Source: JAFGVL01 sp963663245
Lineage (GTDB): Bacteria; Bacteroidota; Bacteroidia; Bacteroidales; Paludibacteraceae
Reading direction: 5' to 3'
DNA: 64,000 nucleotides
Assembly: GCA_963663245.1 (NCBI GenBank)
Contig: OY760143.1
Coordinates: forward strand, 434,001-498,000
Shown here one piece after another: positions 53,814 to 62,352 of the stretch. Under the pieces are notes generated by a model that did not search any database, was not told the origin of the DNA, and saw nothing but the letters and a program-made list of their open reading frames with translations. How positions within the stretch are numbered: position 1 is the first letter of the stretch; each line of letters opens with the position of its first letter. The position numbers were made by a program, and so were the translations under genes.

Positions 53814-54968
53814 TTATTTTTTTTCGGCTTTTAATTTATTTATAAGAGGATTGGCGTACATCTCTAATATTTTAGTTCTAAGGAACTGTTCATCTTTGTT
53901 GGGCAATTCAATTTTATCTAATTGTTGTTGGATATAAGTTTCGAAGGTAGCTTTTTCTTTGTTATCATAATGTTTACCAAAAGTATTGGTGTTTAGAAGT
54001 AAATCGTAGGCGACCATATTTCCAGAGAAAATTTTGTAATGTAAGTGAATTCGCTCATCTATTAATTTAGTTGCTGAGGCTATTTGCTCGTTAATAGATT
54101 TTGTTGAATTTTTTATTGAATCAACGTTTATTTCTCCATCTAAATAAAAAACAATTTTTCCTTTATAGCCTTTTATTCCAGTACCCATGCTTAATAAATC
54201 ATCTTTAGGATCTTTCTTAAAATCAGGGTTGTCTCTCTTTTCTTGAAACTCTTTTGCTTTAAGATAGTCGCAAGGGTCATATTCGTAAGAAATAGTGACA
54301 GGACAAATATTTAATTCTTTTAAGTTGTCAGAAACATTTTCTTTCCCTCCACTCATATTCAACATTTTTAGTAAAGCTTCTTGAGTGCGGTCGTTTGAAT
54401 CTTTTGCTCGACCTTCACGTTGAGCAATCCAAATTGATTGATTGCGTTCTGTTAGTGTATGTCGCATATAAGCTGATAAGCGCTTAGAGTTCTCAAGCAT
54501 TTGTCGTACTGGAGCACTGCGTTGCACAATGAAATTTCTATTTATTCTAACTAAGTCTTTTATCCAAGGATAAATAAGTAGATTGTCTCCAATTGCTATT
54601 TCGGTTAGTAAAGCATCTATGCCTATTAATTTGTAGTTAAGAAAAGCAGAATCTAAAATAATATCTCTATGATTAGAAATGTATAAATATCCCTTTGTTT
54701 TGGAAATATTTTCGCCTCCTTTTAATTCTATTCCATTGGTAGTTTGTATTCTAAGATTATCTAGAAAAGCATTCATAATATTGGCTTGCAGGTCTTGCAC
54801 CGTATAAATATTTTCTAGTTGTTTTAATATGTCGTTAACAGGCATATTAGGGAAAATGGAAGGTAGAGTAGCAATCAGCTCAGGCACTTGTAAGAGCTGC
54901 ATTAGTTTATCATGAATCTCGTGATCCCGGTATGGGCGTATTTCATCAAAGTTGAAAAGTTGTTCCAT
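53814..54968 (-). CDS. PlsC-like acyltransferase
   Basis: The 384-residue protein contains the glycerolipid acyltransferase signature in GYLYISNHRDIILDSAF (NHxxxxD) and a downstream IAQREGRAKDSNDRTQ block matching the second acyltransferase motif (EGxR-like). It therefore probably transfers an acyl chain to a lipid such as lysophosphatidate, though the protein is longer than typical PlsC and its substrate may differ. No membrane segment is obvious. It is the last gene of a minus-strand run GtrA, unknown secreted protein, LPG-synthase-like, acyltransferase, 34 bp after the LPG-like gene, suggesting a membrane-lipid theme. Confidence 0.88.
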   Translation of the reverse strand: MEQLFNFDEIRPYRDHEIHDKLMQLLQVPELIATLPSIFPNMPVNDILKQLENIYTVQDLQANIMNAFLDNLRIQTTNGIELKGGENISKTKGYLYISNHRDIILDSAFLNYKLIGIDALLTEIAIGDNLLIYPWIKDLVRINRNFIVQRSAPVRQMLENSKRLSAYMRHTLTERNQSIWIAQREGRAKDSNDRTQEALLKMLNMSGGKENVSDNLKELNICPVTISYEYDPCDYLKAKEFQEKRDNPDFKKDPKDDLLSMGTGIKGYKGKIVFYLDGEINVDSIKNSTKSINEQIASATKLIDERIHLHYKIFSGNMVAYDLLLNTNTFGKHYDNKEKATFETYIQQQLDKIELPNKDEQFLRTKILEMYANPLINKLKAEKK

Positions 54969-55002
54969 AAAATATTATTGTCGGTTTGGCATTATAAGAT
55001 GC

Positions 55003-55947
55003 CTATAGATGACGTTTTTTTATAAAAAATATTGAGCCAATTAGCATTGGTAAAACAAAGTTAATAAGCCAGATGCCTAAGCCAGAAGCAATAATCCCGA
55101 TAGTGTTTGCTGAGAGAGACCCTATAACTAAGACTGCAATAGAGGCTCTAATAGCACCTTCAGAAAATGCTAAAGAGGGCGTAAAGGTAATAAATAAATA
55201 GTTGGTGGCAATAGCTATGGTTGCAAAGAGAGGCTCGATTTTAACACCAAAGAAATTTAATAGAAAATAAAATTGAAGACCAAAAATAACAAAGCGAATT
55301 AGAGATAACCCTAAAATTATACTTAATTCTTTAAATGTTAAGATGGAAATATTCTCTAAGTAGTTTGTAAATGACTTAAAAGCTTGTCTTTTTATAAAGT
55401 AGTTACTTATTTTTGGTGCAAGAAAATATATGCTTACCAATAAAAAACATAGTAAAATTAGGAAGCTGCTTGAGTAAATACCAACTCTAGAAGAGTTGGT
55501 AATTTGCGCGAATAAAAAGGCTGAAGGTAATCCTACTATTAAAATTGTTAATGTCTGAGACATGGAGCTAATGATGCCAAGACTAAGTCCTTTTCCTTTT
55601 TTTCCTTCTGATAATAAGAGCGAACGAGCAGGGAATTCTCCTAATCTGTTCGGTGTAAGAAAGGCAGCTATGTTTCCTATCATTACCGATTTGAAGGATT
55701 CTTTTATTGTTGTTGTTTCAAGTTTTCGCAGCAAGAATTTCCATTTAAGTGTTTCAAATAGCCAATTAAAAGGGAGTAAAATAATAACAAGTAATAAATA
55801 GTGGTATGAATGGAAAAGGCTTTTTTCTTGCCACGCTTTTTGTAGTTCTGAGTAGTGCTCATATGTACATAACTTATAAGCGAGAAATGTATAAGCAGTT
55901 ACCAATACTAGCCATTTTAGTAGAGAATAGAGCTTTGATTTTTTCAT
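55003..55947 (-). CDS. Lysylphosphatidylglycerol synthase-type membrane protein (UPF0104)
   Basis: The 314-residue integral membrane protein has about eight hydrophobic helices and the LPG_synthase_TM family segments LLPFNWLFETLKWKFLLR, IGNIAAFLTPNRLGEFPAR and FTPSLAFSEGAIRASIAVL. It lacks the C-terminal soluble aminoacyltransferase domain of MprF, so lysyl transfer is not implied. Stand-alone members are proposed flippases or transferases of lipids, without proof. Its start overlaps the preceding gene by 4 bp and it precedes the PlsC-like gene. Confidence 0.88.
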   Translation of the reverse strand: MKKSKLYSLLKWLVLVTAYTFLAYKLCTYEHYSELQKAWQEKSLFHSYHYLLLVIILLPFNWLFETLKWKFLLRKLETTTIKESFKSVMIGNIAAFLTPNRLGEFPARSLLLSEGKKGKGLSLGIISSMSQTLTILIVGLPSAFLFAQITNSSRVGIYSSSFLILLCFLLVSIYFLAPKISNYFIKRQAFKSFTNYLENISILTFKELSIILGLSLIRFVIFGLQFYFLLNFFGVKIEPLFATIAIATNYLFITFTPSLAFSEGAIRASIAVLVIGSLSANTIGIIASGLGIWLINFVLPMLIGSIFFIKKRHL

Positions 55948-56441
55948 TTAGCTTTTTCTATATATTCGATTTTGCTAAATATCTCATCGTAGCAGCTTAC
56001 TTTTGTTACGTCGGCCCATTCGTATTTTGCAGAGTAGGAGAGTAGTTTGTATTCTTTCTCTCGAAAAAAGCCTCTTTTATTACTGAGTTTCTCATTGCTT
56101 TGTAAACAAAAACCTCTTCTTTCAAAAAACACACTGTCTACCAAAATAGAATCTATTACCATGCAGTCAGTTCCTGTTATAAAAGGAGTTTCTGGTAAGC
56201 GCCCAGAATAAACAGAGAAAACTACCGTGTCTGCGGGAATAAAATAAGAAACAAAATACCCTCCTTCGTAATTGCTGTTCGTTTTGATGGCTTTTGATGG
56301 TAGATGTACAACTAAAAGATAATTTGGATGAATATCTACCGTGTCACTTTTTTTAATGACTGATGTTTTGTTGTTTATTTTTTGTGAGCAAAGAATAAAT
56401 GGTATTATCGCTAAAAATATGATGAGACTTCTTTTTTTCAT
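55944..56441 (-). CDS. Secreted protein of unknown function
   Basis: The 165-residue product begins with a signal sequence, MKKRSLIIFLAIIPFILCSQ; the Cys near residue 18 could be a lipobox Cys (FILCSQ), but the site is not typical. The rest has no family I recognise; it is beta-rich by appearance, with four cysteines (CMVIDS, GFCLQS, VSCYDE among them). It overlaps the LPG-synthase-like gene by 4 bp and follows GtrA by 21 bp, so it belongs to the same operon. The function is unknown. Confidence 0.7.
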   Translation of the reverse strand: MKKRSLIIFLAIIPFILCSQKINNKTSVIKKSDTVDIHPNYLLVVHLPSKAIKTNSNYEGGYFVSYFIPADTVVFSVYSGRLPETPFITGTDCMVIDSILVDSVFFERRGFCLQSNEKLSNKRGFFREKEYKLLSYSAKYEWADVTKVSCYDEIFSKIEYIEKAK

Positions 56442-56462
56442 TACAGCGAAGACTAAATGTTT

Positions 56463-56939
56463 CTATGAAATTGTATGTTTAAATGTGAAGTTCTTTTGTG
56501 TAAGGTAGCTAAATATTGTTGTAAATATTGTGGTTATCATTTTAGCTGGTGTGGGGTAAATTCCCCATAAATCTACAAATAGTCGTAAACAAATATAGTT
56601 GATTAAGACACATCCAGCAACCACCATCATGTAGCGAAATAATTGAATTCTTCCACGAACGTTTGATTCTTCAAACGTTACATATTTAGATAAGTAGAAG
56701 CCTGATAATAATGTAATAGGAAATGTGATTATAAAAGCTGCAATATGAGGCTTAAATGCAATAATTCTAAGGTCAAATACTTGTTTATCCAATACGTAAT
56801 TGTAAAAAATAAAGAAGAGTACCCAATCAAAAGCAACATTTAGTCCACCACAACTTAAATACCTAAAAAAACGTATTGTAAATAGCTTTTTAAAGGGAGG
56901 GTAAAAGAAATCTATACTGTTTCGAATAACATTATGCAT
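56463..56939 (-). CDS. GtrA family membrane protein
   Basis: The 158-residue protein has four membrane helices and the GtrA/DPMS-like start FFRYLSCGGLNVAFDWVLFF, plus LSGFYLSKYVTFEESNVRGR and the ending LTQKNFTFKH. GtrA proteins are thought to move undecaprenyl-phosphate-linked sugars across the membrane for glycan decoration. It is the first gene of the minus-strand operon running to 53814 and is divergent from rsmA. Confidence 0.88.
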   Translation of the reverse strand: MHNVIRNSIDFFYPPFKKLFTIRFFRYLSCGGLNVAFDWVLFFIFYNYVLDKQVFDLRIIAFKPHIAAFIITFPITLLSGFYLSKYVTFEESNVRGRIQLFRYMMVVAGCVLINYICLRLFVDLWGIYPTPAKMITTIFTTIFSYLTQKNFTFKHTIS

Positions 56940-56994
56940 AGCTTTAAAATAGGGGAAAGTGACAGATAAATTATTAATTCTAAAATAGAAAGCC

Positions 56995-57002
56995 TATCTT
57001 TG
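56995..57002 (+). promoter_or_regulatory. Predicted -7 element of rsmA
   Basis: TATCTTTG followed by C matches TAnnTTTG, 105 bp before the rsmA ATG. The leader includes an unusually GC-rich patch just before the start (57092-57106). Confidence 0.55.
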
Positions 57003-57107
57003 CAGGCAGTTTTTAAAGAACTACAAAGTTAAATTATTTTTGCTTTATAGAACTAAGAGAATCAGTTTAAATTAATACAACCATGTCTGACGACCCGGGG
57101 CGACCGA

Positions 57108-57896
57108 ATGAATACAAGAGTAAAAGCCAAGAAACACTTGGGGCAACACTTCCTTACGGATTTGAATATAGCCCGCAAGATTGCTACGAGCTTGGAGTTA
57201 GAGGCAAGAATGCCTGTGCTCGAAGTTGGTCCTGGAATGGGTGTGCTTACTAAGTATTTGTTGGAAGAACCAAATTATGATTTGTCGGTTGTTGAAATTG
57301 ATACAGAGTCTGTTAACTATCTTCATAAAGAATACCCTCAACTTCCTGTTATAGAGGATGATTTTCTAAAACTTGATTTAACTAAACTTTATACTACTCC
57401 ATTTTGCGTGGTAGGAAATTTCCCGTACAATATCTCTAGTCAGATATTCTTTAAAGTGTTGGAAAATAAGAACCAAATACCTTTTGTTGTTGGAATGATT
57501 CAAAAAGAGGTTGCTGAAAGGTTAGCCGAACCTCCAGGAAGTAAAACGTATGGTATTATAAGCGTTTTTCTACAAGCCTACTATGATATTGAGTACTTGT
57601 TTACCGTCAACGAAAATGTTTTTTATCCTCCACCTAAGGTGAAATCGGCAGTAATTAGATTGACTAGAAATAAAAGAGAATCCCTACCTTGTGATGAAAA
57701 ACTTTTTGTTTCGGTTGTAAAAACAGCCTTTAATCAGCGCCGTAAGCAAATGCGAAATTCGTTAAAAGCAATAATAGGGAAAGACAATCCATTTAATGCC
57801 TCTAAAATTCTAGATGAACGACCGGAGCGCTTAAGTGTCGATGATTTTATTGGCTTAACCAATCAAATTGCAACAAGTTTATCGGATGCAGAATAG
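57108..57896 (+). CDS. rsmA: 16S rRNA (adenine(1518)-N6/adenine(1519)-N6)-dimethyltransferase
   Basis: RsmA (KsgA) dimethylates two adjacent adenines near the 3' end of 16S rRNA during 30S assembly. The 262-residue protein has KAKKHLGQHFLTDLNIA at the N-terminus, SAM motif I VLEVGPGMGVLTKYLL, and the catalytic motif IV as NFPYNISSQI, where NLPY is commoner. FNQRRKQMRNSLK near the end is also typical. The length is normal. It is followed by corA 54 bp on. A short frame starting at ATG 57083 overlaps the beginning and is probably not translated. Confidence 0.96.
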   Translation: MNTRVKAKKHLGQHFLTDLNIARKIATSLELEARMPVLEVGPGMGVLTKYLLEEPNYDLSVVEIDTESVNYLHKEYPQLPVIEDDFLKLDLTKLYTTPFCVVGNFPYNISSQIFFKVLENKNQIPFVVGMIQKEVAERLAEPPGSKTYGIISVFLQAYYDIEYLFTVNENVFYPPPKVKSAVIRLTRNKRESLPCDEKLFVSVVKTAFNQRRKQMRNSLKAIIGKDNPFNASKILDERPERLSVDDFIGLTNQIATSLSDAE

Positions 57897-57950
57897 ATTC
57901 GATCCAAGAGAGAAAGAAAACGAATTACCCACCTTTAATTTTAGAGTATT

Positions 57951-58895
57951 ATGTCAGAATTAAAGTTATTTTATAAAGAAAAAGGAAAATTAAAAGTCTC
58001 TAGAAATATTGATCTTTTAAAGACGATTCCATTGTCAGAGTTTATTTGGATAGATCTAAATGATGTAACCGAAGAAATTGAGGACCGATTAGAGGATTTC
58101 TTAAAAATCTATATCCAAGAAGAGGAAGAGATTGAAGAAATAGAAATTAGTTCGCGTTATATGCAAACGGAAGATACCATTGTTGCGAATTCTAACTTTA
58201 TGTTGGCTAACTTGGATCGTGAGCCGGTTTCTTTTATCATGAAGAATAATATCTTAGTGTCCGTTAGGCATGCTGGACTACAGTCGTTTAACGAGACAAT
58301 TAAGAAGATATATGCGAATTCAAAATTATTTCCATCAGGCTATCATGTCTTAGTTGCTCTTTTAGAAACAAGGGTTGAGTTTGATGCAGATATGATCGAA
58401 GAAATGACACATCAGATTACAACTTTATCTACTCAGATGAAAGATCAACAAGTAGATGACAGCGTTTTAATTCAAATAAAGGAATTGCAGGAGAAATCGA
58501 TGTTGATTCGTGAGAATATTGTAGACAAACAACGTGTGGTTTCAAACATGCTAAAAAGTGAATTGTTTCCTTCAGAATTAAAGCCAAAATTAACCATTAT
58601 CATTAAGGATATTAACTCACTAATTGAACACACCCGTTTTAGCTTTGATCGATTAGATTATTTGCAGGATACCTTCTTAGGATTGGTAAATATCCAACAA
58701 AATAAGATTATTAAGATATTTGCCATCGTATCTGTGATTTTCATGCCACCAACACTTATAGCTAGTTATTATGGTATGAACTTTACCTTTATGCCAGAGC
58801 TTGATTGGCAATACGGATACCTATTTGCAATAGGATTAATGATTGCTTTTGTAGTCATTATTTTATTTTATTTTAAAAGAAAGAAGTGGATGTAA
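57951..58895 (+). CDS. corA: CorA-type magnesium/cobalt transporter
   Basis: CorA pentamers form a Mg2+ (and Co2+) channel in the inner membrane. The 314-residue protein has a long soluble N-terminal domain with an acidic stretch (IQEEEEIEEIEISSRYM), the stalk helix, and two C-terminal membrane helices. The first helix ends with the selectivity signature YYGMNFTFMP, and the basic tail is FKRKKWM. It follows rsmA and ends at a clear terminator. Confidence 0.95.
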   Translation: MSELKLFYKEKGKLKVSRNIDLLKTIPLSEFIWIDLNDVTEEIEDRLEDFLKIYIQEEEEIEEIEISSRYMQTEDTIVANSNFMLANLDREPVSFIMKNNILVSVRHAGLQSFNETIKKIYANSKLFPSGYHVLVALLETRVEFDADMIEEMTHQITTLSTQMKDQQVDDSVLIQIKELQEKSMLIRENIVDKQRVVSNMLKSELFPSELKPKLTIIIKDINSLIEHTRFSFDRLDYLQDTFLGLVNIQQNKIIKIFAIVSVIFMPPTLIASYYGMNFTFMPELDWQYGYLFAIGLMIAFVVIILFYFKRKKWM

Positions 58896-58917
58896 TTAGT
58901 GCATTTTAATAATATTT

Positions 58918-58953
58918 AAACGGGTTGACTTTTTATAGTCAATCCGTTTTTTA
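58918..58953 (+). terminator. Intrinsic terminator of corA
   Basis: AAACGGGTTGACT (58918-58930) pairs with AGTCAATCCGTTT (58937-58949), with one G-U pair, followed by a T-run. Confidence 0.88.
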
Positions 58954-58982
58954 TTTCCCAGTTACCATTGAGTTTCAAGTCT

Positions 58983-59066
58983 CTCAAATGTTAAAATATT
59001 AGTTTTTAACATTTGAGGGTATACTATTTTACATGAAATAAGCGTTATATAAGGGAAATGTTAAAA
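58983..59066. promoter_or_regulatory. Inverted and direct AAATGTTAAAA motifs upstream of the PL1 gene
   Basis: A 14-bp perfect inverted repeat (58983-58996 with 59004-59017) has 7 bp between the arms. The half-site AAATGTTAAAA recurs as a third, direct copy at 59056-59066, 31 bp before the PL1 start. Three copies in about 80 bp suggest sites for a regulator. No clear TAnnTTTG was recognised here. The motif was not seen upstream of the PL9 or GH28 genes. Confidence 0.5.
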
Positions 59067-59097
59067 AAACCAACCTTTAATATTAGAATATAATTAT

Positions 59098-62000
59098 ATG
59101 AAAAAATTACTGTTTTTTATTGTTTTTGGAATAATTGCAAACGCGTTATATGCTCAACCTAGTTTTGCCTTGGTAGGCTTTGGAGATGGAACTACTGGAG
59201 GGCAAGGTGGTTCTACTGTAACGGTAACTGATTATGCTGGGTTAGCAGCAAATGTTACAGGTACAGATTCTAAAATTATTAGAGTTGATGGAACAATTAC
59301 AGGACCTAGTGGAGGACAAATTCTAGATGTGGGCTCTAATAAGACTATTGTTGGTTTAGGATGTGATGCTACTATTGAAATGGTGCAGTTGCATTTAAAA
59401 AATTCTAATAATATAATTATTCAAAACATCGTTTTCACTATGATTGGGAGTACCATGGGGAGTGATGCGGATATGATTTGTTTGGAGACGACTTCTACTA
59501 ACACCGTTGCCGATATCTGGATTGACCATTGTGAATTTTATAATATTACACCTACACTTCCGGAGTCAGCCGCTAAAAAAGATTTGTATGATGGGATGTT
59601 AGATATTAAAAAGTCTTGCTCAGACATTACCGTTTCTTGGTGCTATTTTCACGATCATTGGAAATGTAATTTGATAGGATATACAGATGATGATGTATAC
59701 GATAGAAGAATTACTTTTCACCATAATCGTTGGAAGAATGTAAAATCGCGTACGCCTTCTTATCGTGGAGGAACAGGTCATATCTATAACAACTACTTTG
59801 AAGGATTGTTGATTGAAGATGATAGTAATTTAGGTGTATGGACAGGAGATTTAATTAGTACTGGTGTACATACTAGAGAGAATGCTTGTTTGAAAGTAGA
59901 GAATAATTATTTCAAAGATTATAAAAAGGCCATCTACAATGATATTGAAGATTGTACTTTTGAGGGTTTTGCACATGGAACAGGAAATGTGTTTGATAAT
60001 TCTCCAACACAAACAGCTGCTACATGTGGCTCATTTGGTTTGCCATATTCGGTTACTATGGATGCAGCCACAGATGTGCCTGAAATTGTAAGTATGTGGT
60101 CGGGTGTAGGTAAAATTGACGGAACATCTCCTATTTTATCATCTCCTTCTAATAAAAATCAAGAGCCAGCAGGTGCAATAGATGATATCGTATTTACTTG
60201 GGGTGGTTCTGCTACTGATGTAAATATTTCAGGTTTGCCAGCAGGTTTAAATACGAATAAAAATACAGGAGCAAAAACATTAACTATAAGTGGTACAGCA
60301 AGTGCTGTAGGAACATATACCGTAACTACTTCAGGAGGTTCGTGTGGGTTCGTTTCTGAAAGTGGAACGATAACGATTGCTACTGAACCAAGCTTAACAA
60401 TTAGCTCGGGAAGTGCATCGCAAACAGTAAGTGCAGGAGCTCCAATTGTAGATATTGTATATACCTGGGCAGGAACAGCTACTGGTGTAAATGCAAGTGG
60501 TTTGCCAGCAGGCTTAATAGGAACGACTAATGTAGGAGCTCAAACATATACCATTAGTGGAACACCAACTACAAGTGGAAGTTATACTTTAACTACTACT
60601 CAATCAGCTGGGATAGCAATAAATGTTAGCGGAAATATTACACGTCTTTTAGCAGTGCCAACGGGAGTTAGTGCATCGGCATCAGGGACCTCAGTAACAG
60701 TTAACTGGGATGCTGTATCAGAAGCTACTGGTTATATAATAAATTTATGTGCTGCTGGCACAGGAGTATTAAATGAGTGGGATTTTACGGGTACATGGAC
60801 AATCAATGCTGCATCGGCTGATGCGAACTTAGAAGAAGATGCTACTGCTGGACGTTTTAATTATATCCCTGCTACAACAAGTGCAGCGTTGGTTTTTGAA
60901 AGTGGAAGTCCAATTGCAGATGTACAAGATTTACTGTTTACTCAAGGTGGAGGAAGTAAAGTGAGATTAGGATACAACTTAGGTAAAGTGTACTTAAATG
61001 GAACTGACATTGCTGTTTCTATCCCATGTGCGAGTGGAAATAAAGTAACAGTAACGGCTCAAGCTGGAAATTCTTTGGCAGTAGATAGAGGTTTTACTGT
61101 AAGTGGAGGAACTTTAAATACGGGTGAGTCATCAGCCAATATTAGTGCTACAGGTATTATGACAGAAGCCGGAGGAACAGGAATATATGTTATTGATGCC
61201 ACTAGCTCAAATGTTATTGTTACAACACAAGTGGGTAGTATGAATATCTTTACCATTACAGTTACAGGAACAGGAACAGTATGTACAGAATATGTTGTTG
61301 CTGGTGGAGCAACAACATCATCAACGATATCTGGTTTAAATACTTCAACAACGTATTCTTATCAAGTAAAAGCTACCAATGCAACTCCTTCGGCAGCAAG
61401 TGCTTATAGCGCAGCTCAAAATGTTACAACTGGTGCAGTAGCGACTCCTACAAATGCAGTAATTGCACTGTCAAGTGCTGTTGGAACAGATGCTCAAAGT
61501 CATACAGTGAGTACGGCTATTACGTCTATTAGCTATACTTATACGGGAGCATATAACAATATAGTTTGGACAGGTACCGCTGGTGCAGCTATTCCTCCTA
61601 CAGGAATTTCAGCTAGTGGAGCTGCTGGTGTTGTAAATATTAGTGGAACACCAACAGTAGTAGGAAACTATGGGTATACAATTAATATTGATGGATTAGA
61701 TGGAGGAAGCGCTGCTAGTGCTACTGGAACAATTGCTGTTCTTGCAGCAATTCCTACCTTAACAGATCCGGTTAATAAAACCCAAACTGTTATTGATGGT
61801 AATGCTATTGCAAATATTGTGTTTACTTGGGGCGGAGGAGCAACTGATGTGTCGGTCGCAAGTTTGCCAGCTGGTTTAATTAGCAGTAAAAATGTGGGAG
61901 CAAAAACACTTACTATTAGTGGTACTCCAACGACAGGCGGAACTTATACTGTAAGTAGTGTAGGAGGAGCAGGAGCTCCAATAGTAATAACGGGAACAAT

Positions 62001-62256
62001 AACAGTTTTGCCAGCAGTTACTTGCTTAGAGTTAGTTACAATCTCATTAACAGCAGTCGCTAGTGCTGGAGATTATGATATGATATTATTTGATGCTGCT
62101 GGTACTACTCAGATAAAAGTATTAGGTGCTGGAACTTTTAATGCCGGAGATTCAGACTTTGTGTTTGCAAAAACAGGTTTATCATCAGGAACATATACTT
62201 ATAAACTCATGGATGGAGCAACAGTTCTTAAATCAGGAGCAGTAATCTTACCTTAA
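59098..62256 (+). CDS. Modular pectate lyase, family PL1, with Ig-like and FN3 modules
   Basis: This 1052-residue secreted enzyme cleaves polygalacturonate by beta-elimination with Ca2+. After a signal peptide (to about residue 19) comes a PL1 beta-helix (about 20-335) with WIDHCEF (141-147), DGMLDIKKSCSDITVSW (calcium region) and the RxPxxR signature SRTPSYR, whose Arg218 is the likely catalytic base. Ig-like modules of the type VFTWGGSATDVNISGLPAGL lie at about 345-430, 432-515 and 885-970. At about 519-778 an FN3 domain appears to be interrupted by a beta-rich segment (about 557-722, starting EWDFTGTWTI). The C-terminus (GLSSGTYTYKLMDGATVLKS) resembles a T9SS tail. Confidence 0.92.
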   Translation: MKKLLFFIVFGIIANALYAQPSFALVGFGDGTTGGQGGSTVTVTDYAGLAANVTGTDSKIIRVDGTITGPSGGQILDVGSNKTIVGLGCDATIEMVQLHLKNSNNIIIQNIVFTMIGSTMGSDADMICLETTSTNTVADIWIDHCEFYNITPTLPESAAKKDLYDGMLDIKKSCSDITVSWCYFHDHWKCNLIGYTDDDVYDRRITFHHNRWKNVKSRTPSYRGGTGHIYNNYFEGLLIEDDSNLGVWTGDLISTGVHTRENACLKVENNYFKDYKKAIYNDIEDCTFEGFAHGTGNVFDNSPTQTAATCGSFGLPYSVTMDAATDVPEIVSMWSGVGKIDGTSPILSSPSNKNQEPAGAIDDIVFTWGGSATDVNISGLPAGLNTNKNTGAKTLTISGTASAVGTYTVTTSGGSCGFVSESGTITIATEPSLTISSGSASQTVSAGAPIVDIVYTWAGTATGVNASGLPAGLIGTTNVGAQTYTISGTPTTSGSYTLTTTQSAGIAINVSGNITRLLAVPTGVSASASGTSVTVNWDAVSEATGYIINLCAAGTGVLNEWDFTGTWTINAASADANLEEDATAGRFNYIPATTSAALVFESGSPIADVQDLLFTQGGGSKVRLGYNLGKVYLNGTDIAVSIPCASGNKVTVTAQAGNSLAVDRGFTVSGGTLNTGESSANISATGIMTEAGGTGIYVIDATSSNVIVTTQVGSMNIFTITVTGTGTVCTEYVVAGGATTSSTISGLNTSTTYSYQVKATNATPSAASAYSAAQNVTTGAVATPTNAVIALSSAVGTDAQSHTVSTAITSISYTYTGAYNNIVWTGTAGAAIPPTGISASGAAGVVNISGTPTVVGNYGYTINIDGLDGGSAASATGTIAVLAAIPTLTDPVNKTQTVIDGNAIANIVFTWGGGATDVSVASLPAGLISSKNVGAKTLTISGTPTTGGTYTVSSVGGAGAPIVITGTITVLPAVTCLELVTISLTAVASAGDYDMILFDAAGTTQIKVLGAGTFNAGDSDFVFAKTGLSSGTYTYKLMDGATVLKSGAVILP

Positions 62257-62260
62257 TTTA

Positions 62261-62289
62261 AAAAAGCAGAAGTAATACTTCTGCTTTTT
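62261..62289 (+). terminator. Intrinsic terminator between the two pectate lyase genes
   Basis: AAAAAGCAGAAGT (62261-62273) pairs perfectly with ACTTCTGCTTTTT (62277-62289) around AAT. It follows the PL1 stop by a few bases, so PL9 probably has its own promoter in 62290-62352, although none was recognised. Confidence 0.88.
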
Positions 62290-62352
62290 ATATCCAAAAC
62301 AATAATAGTTTATCAAATACGTTTAGTAAGAGATAACTTACATTACACCATT

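Noticed and set aside
57083..57253. Open frame from ATG 57083 overlapping the start of rsmA
   Set aside because: It is in a different frame from a well-conserved gene and its product has no recognisable features.
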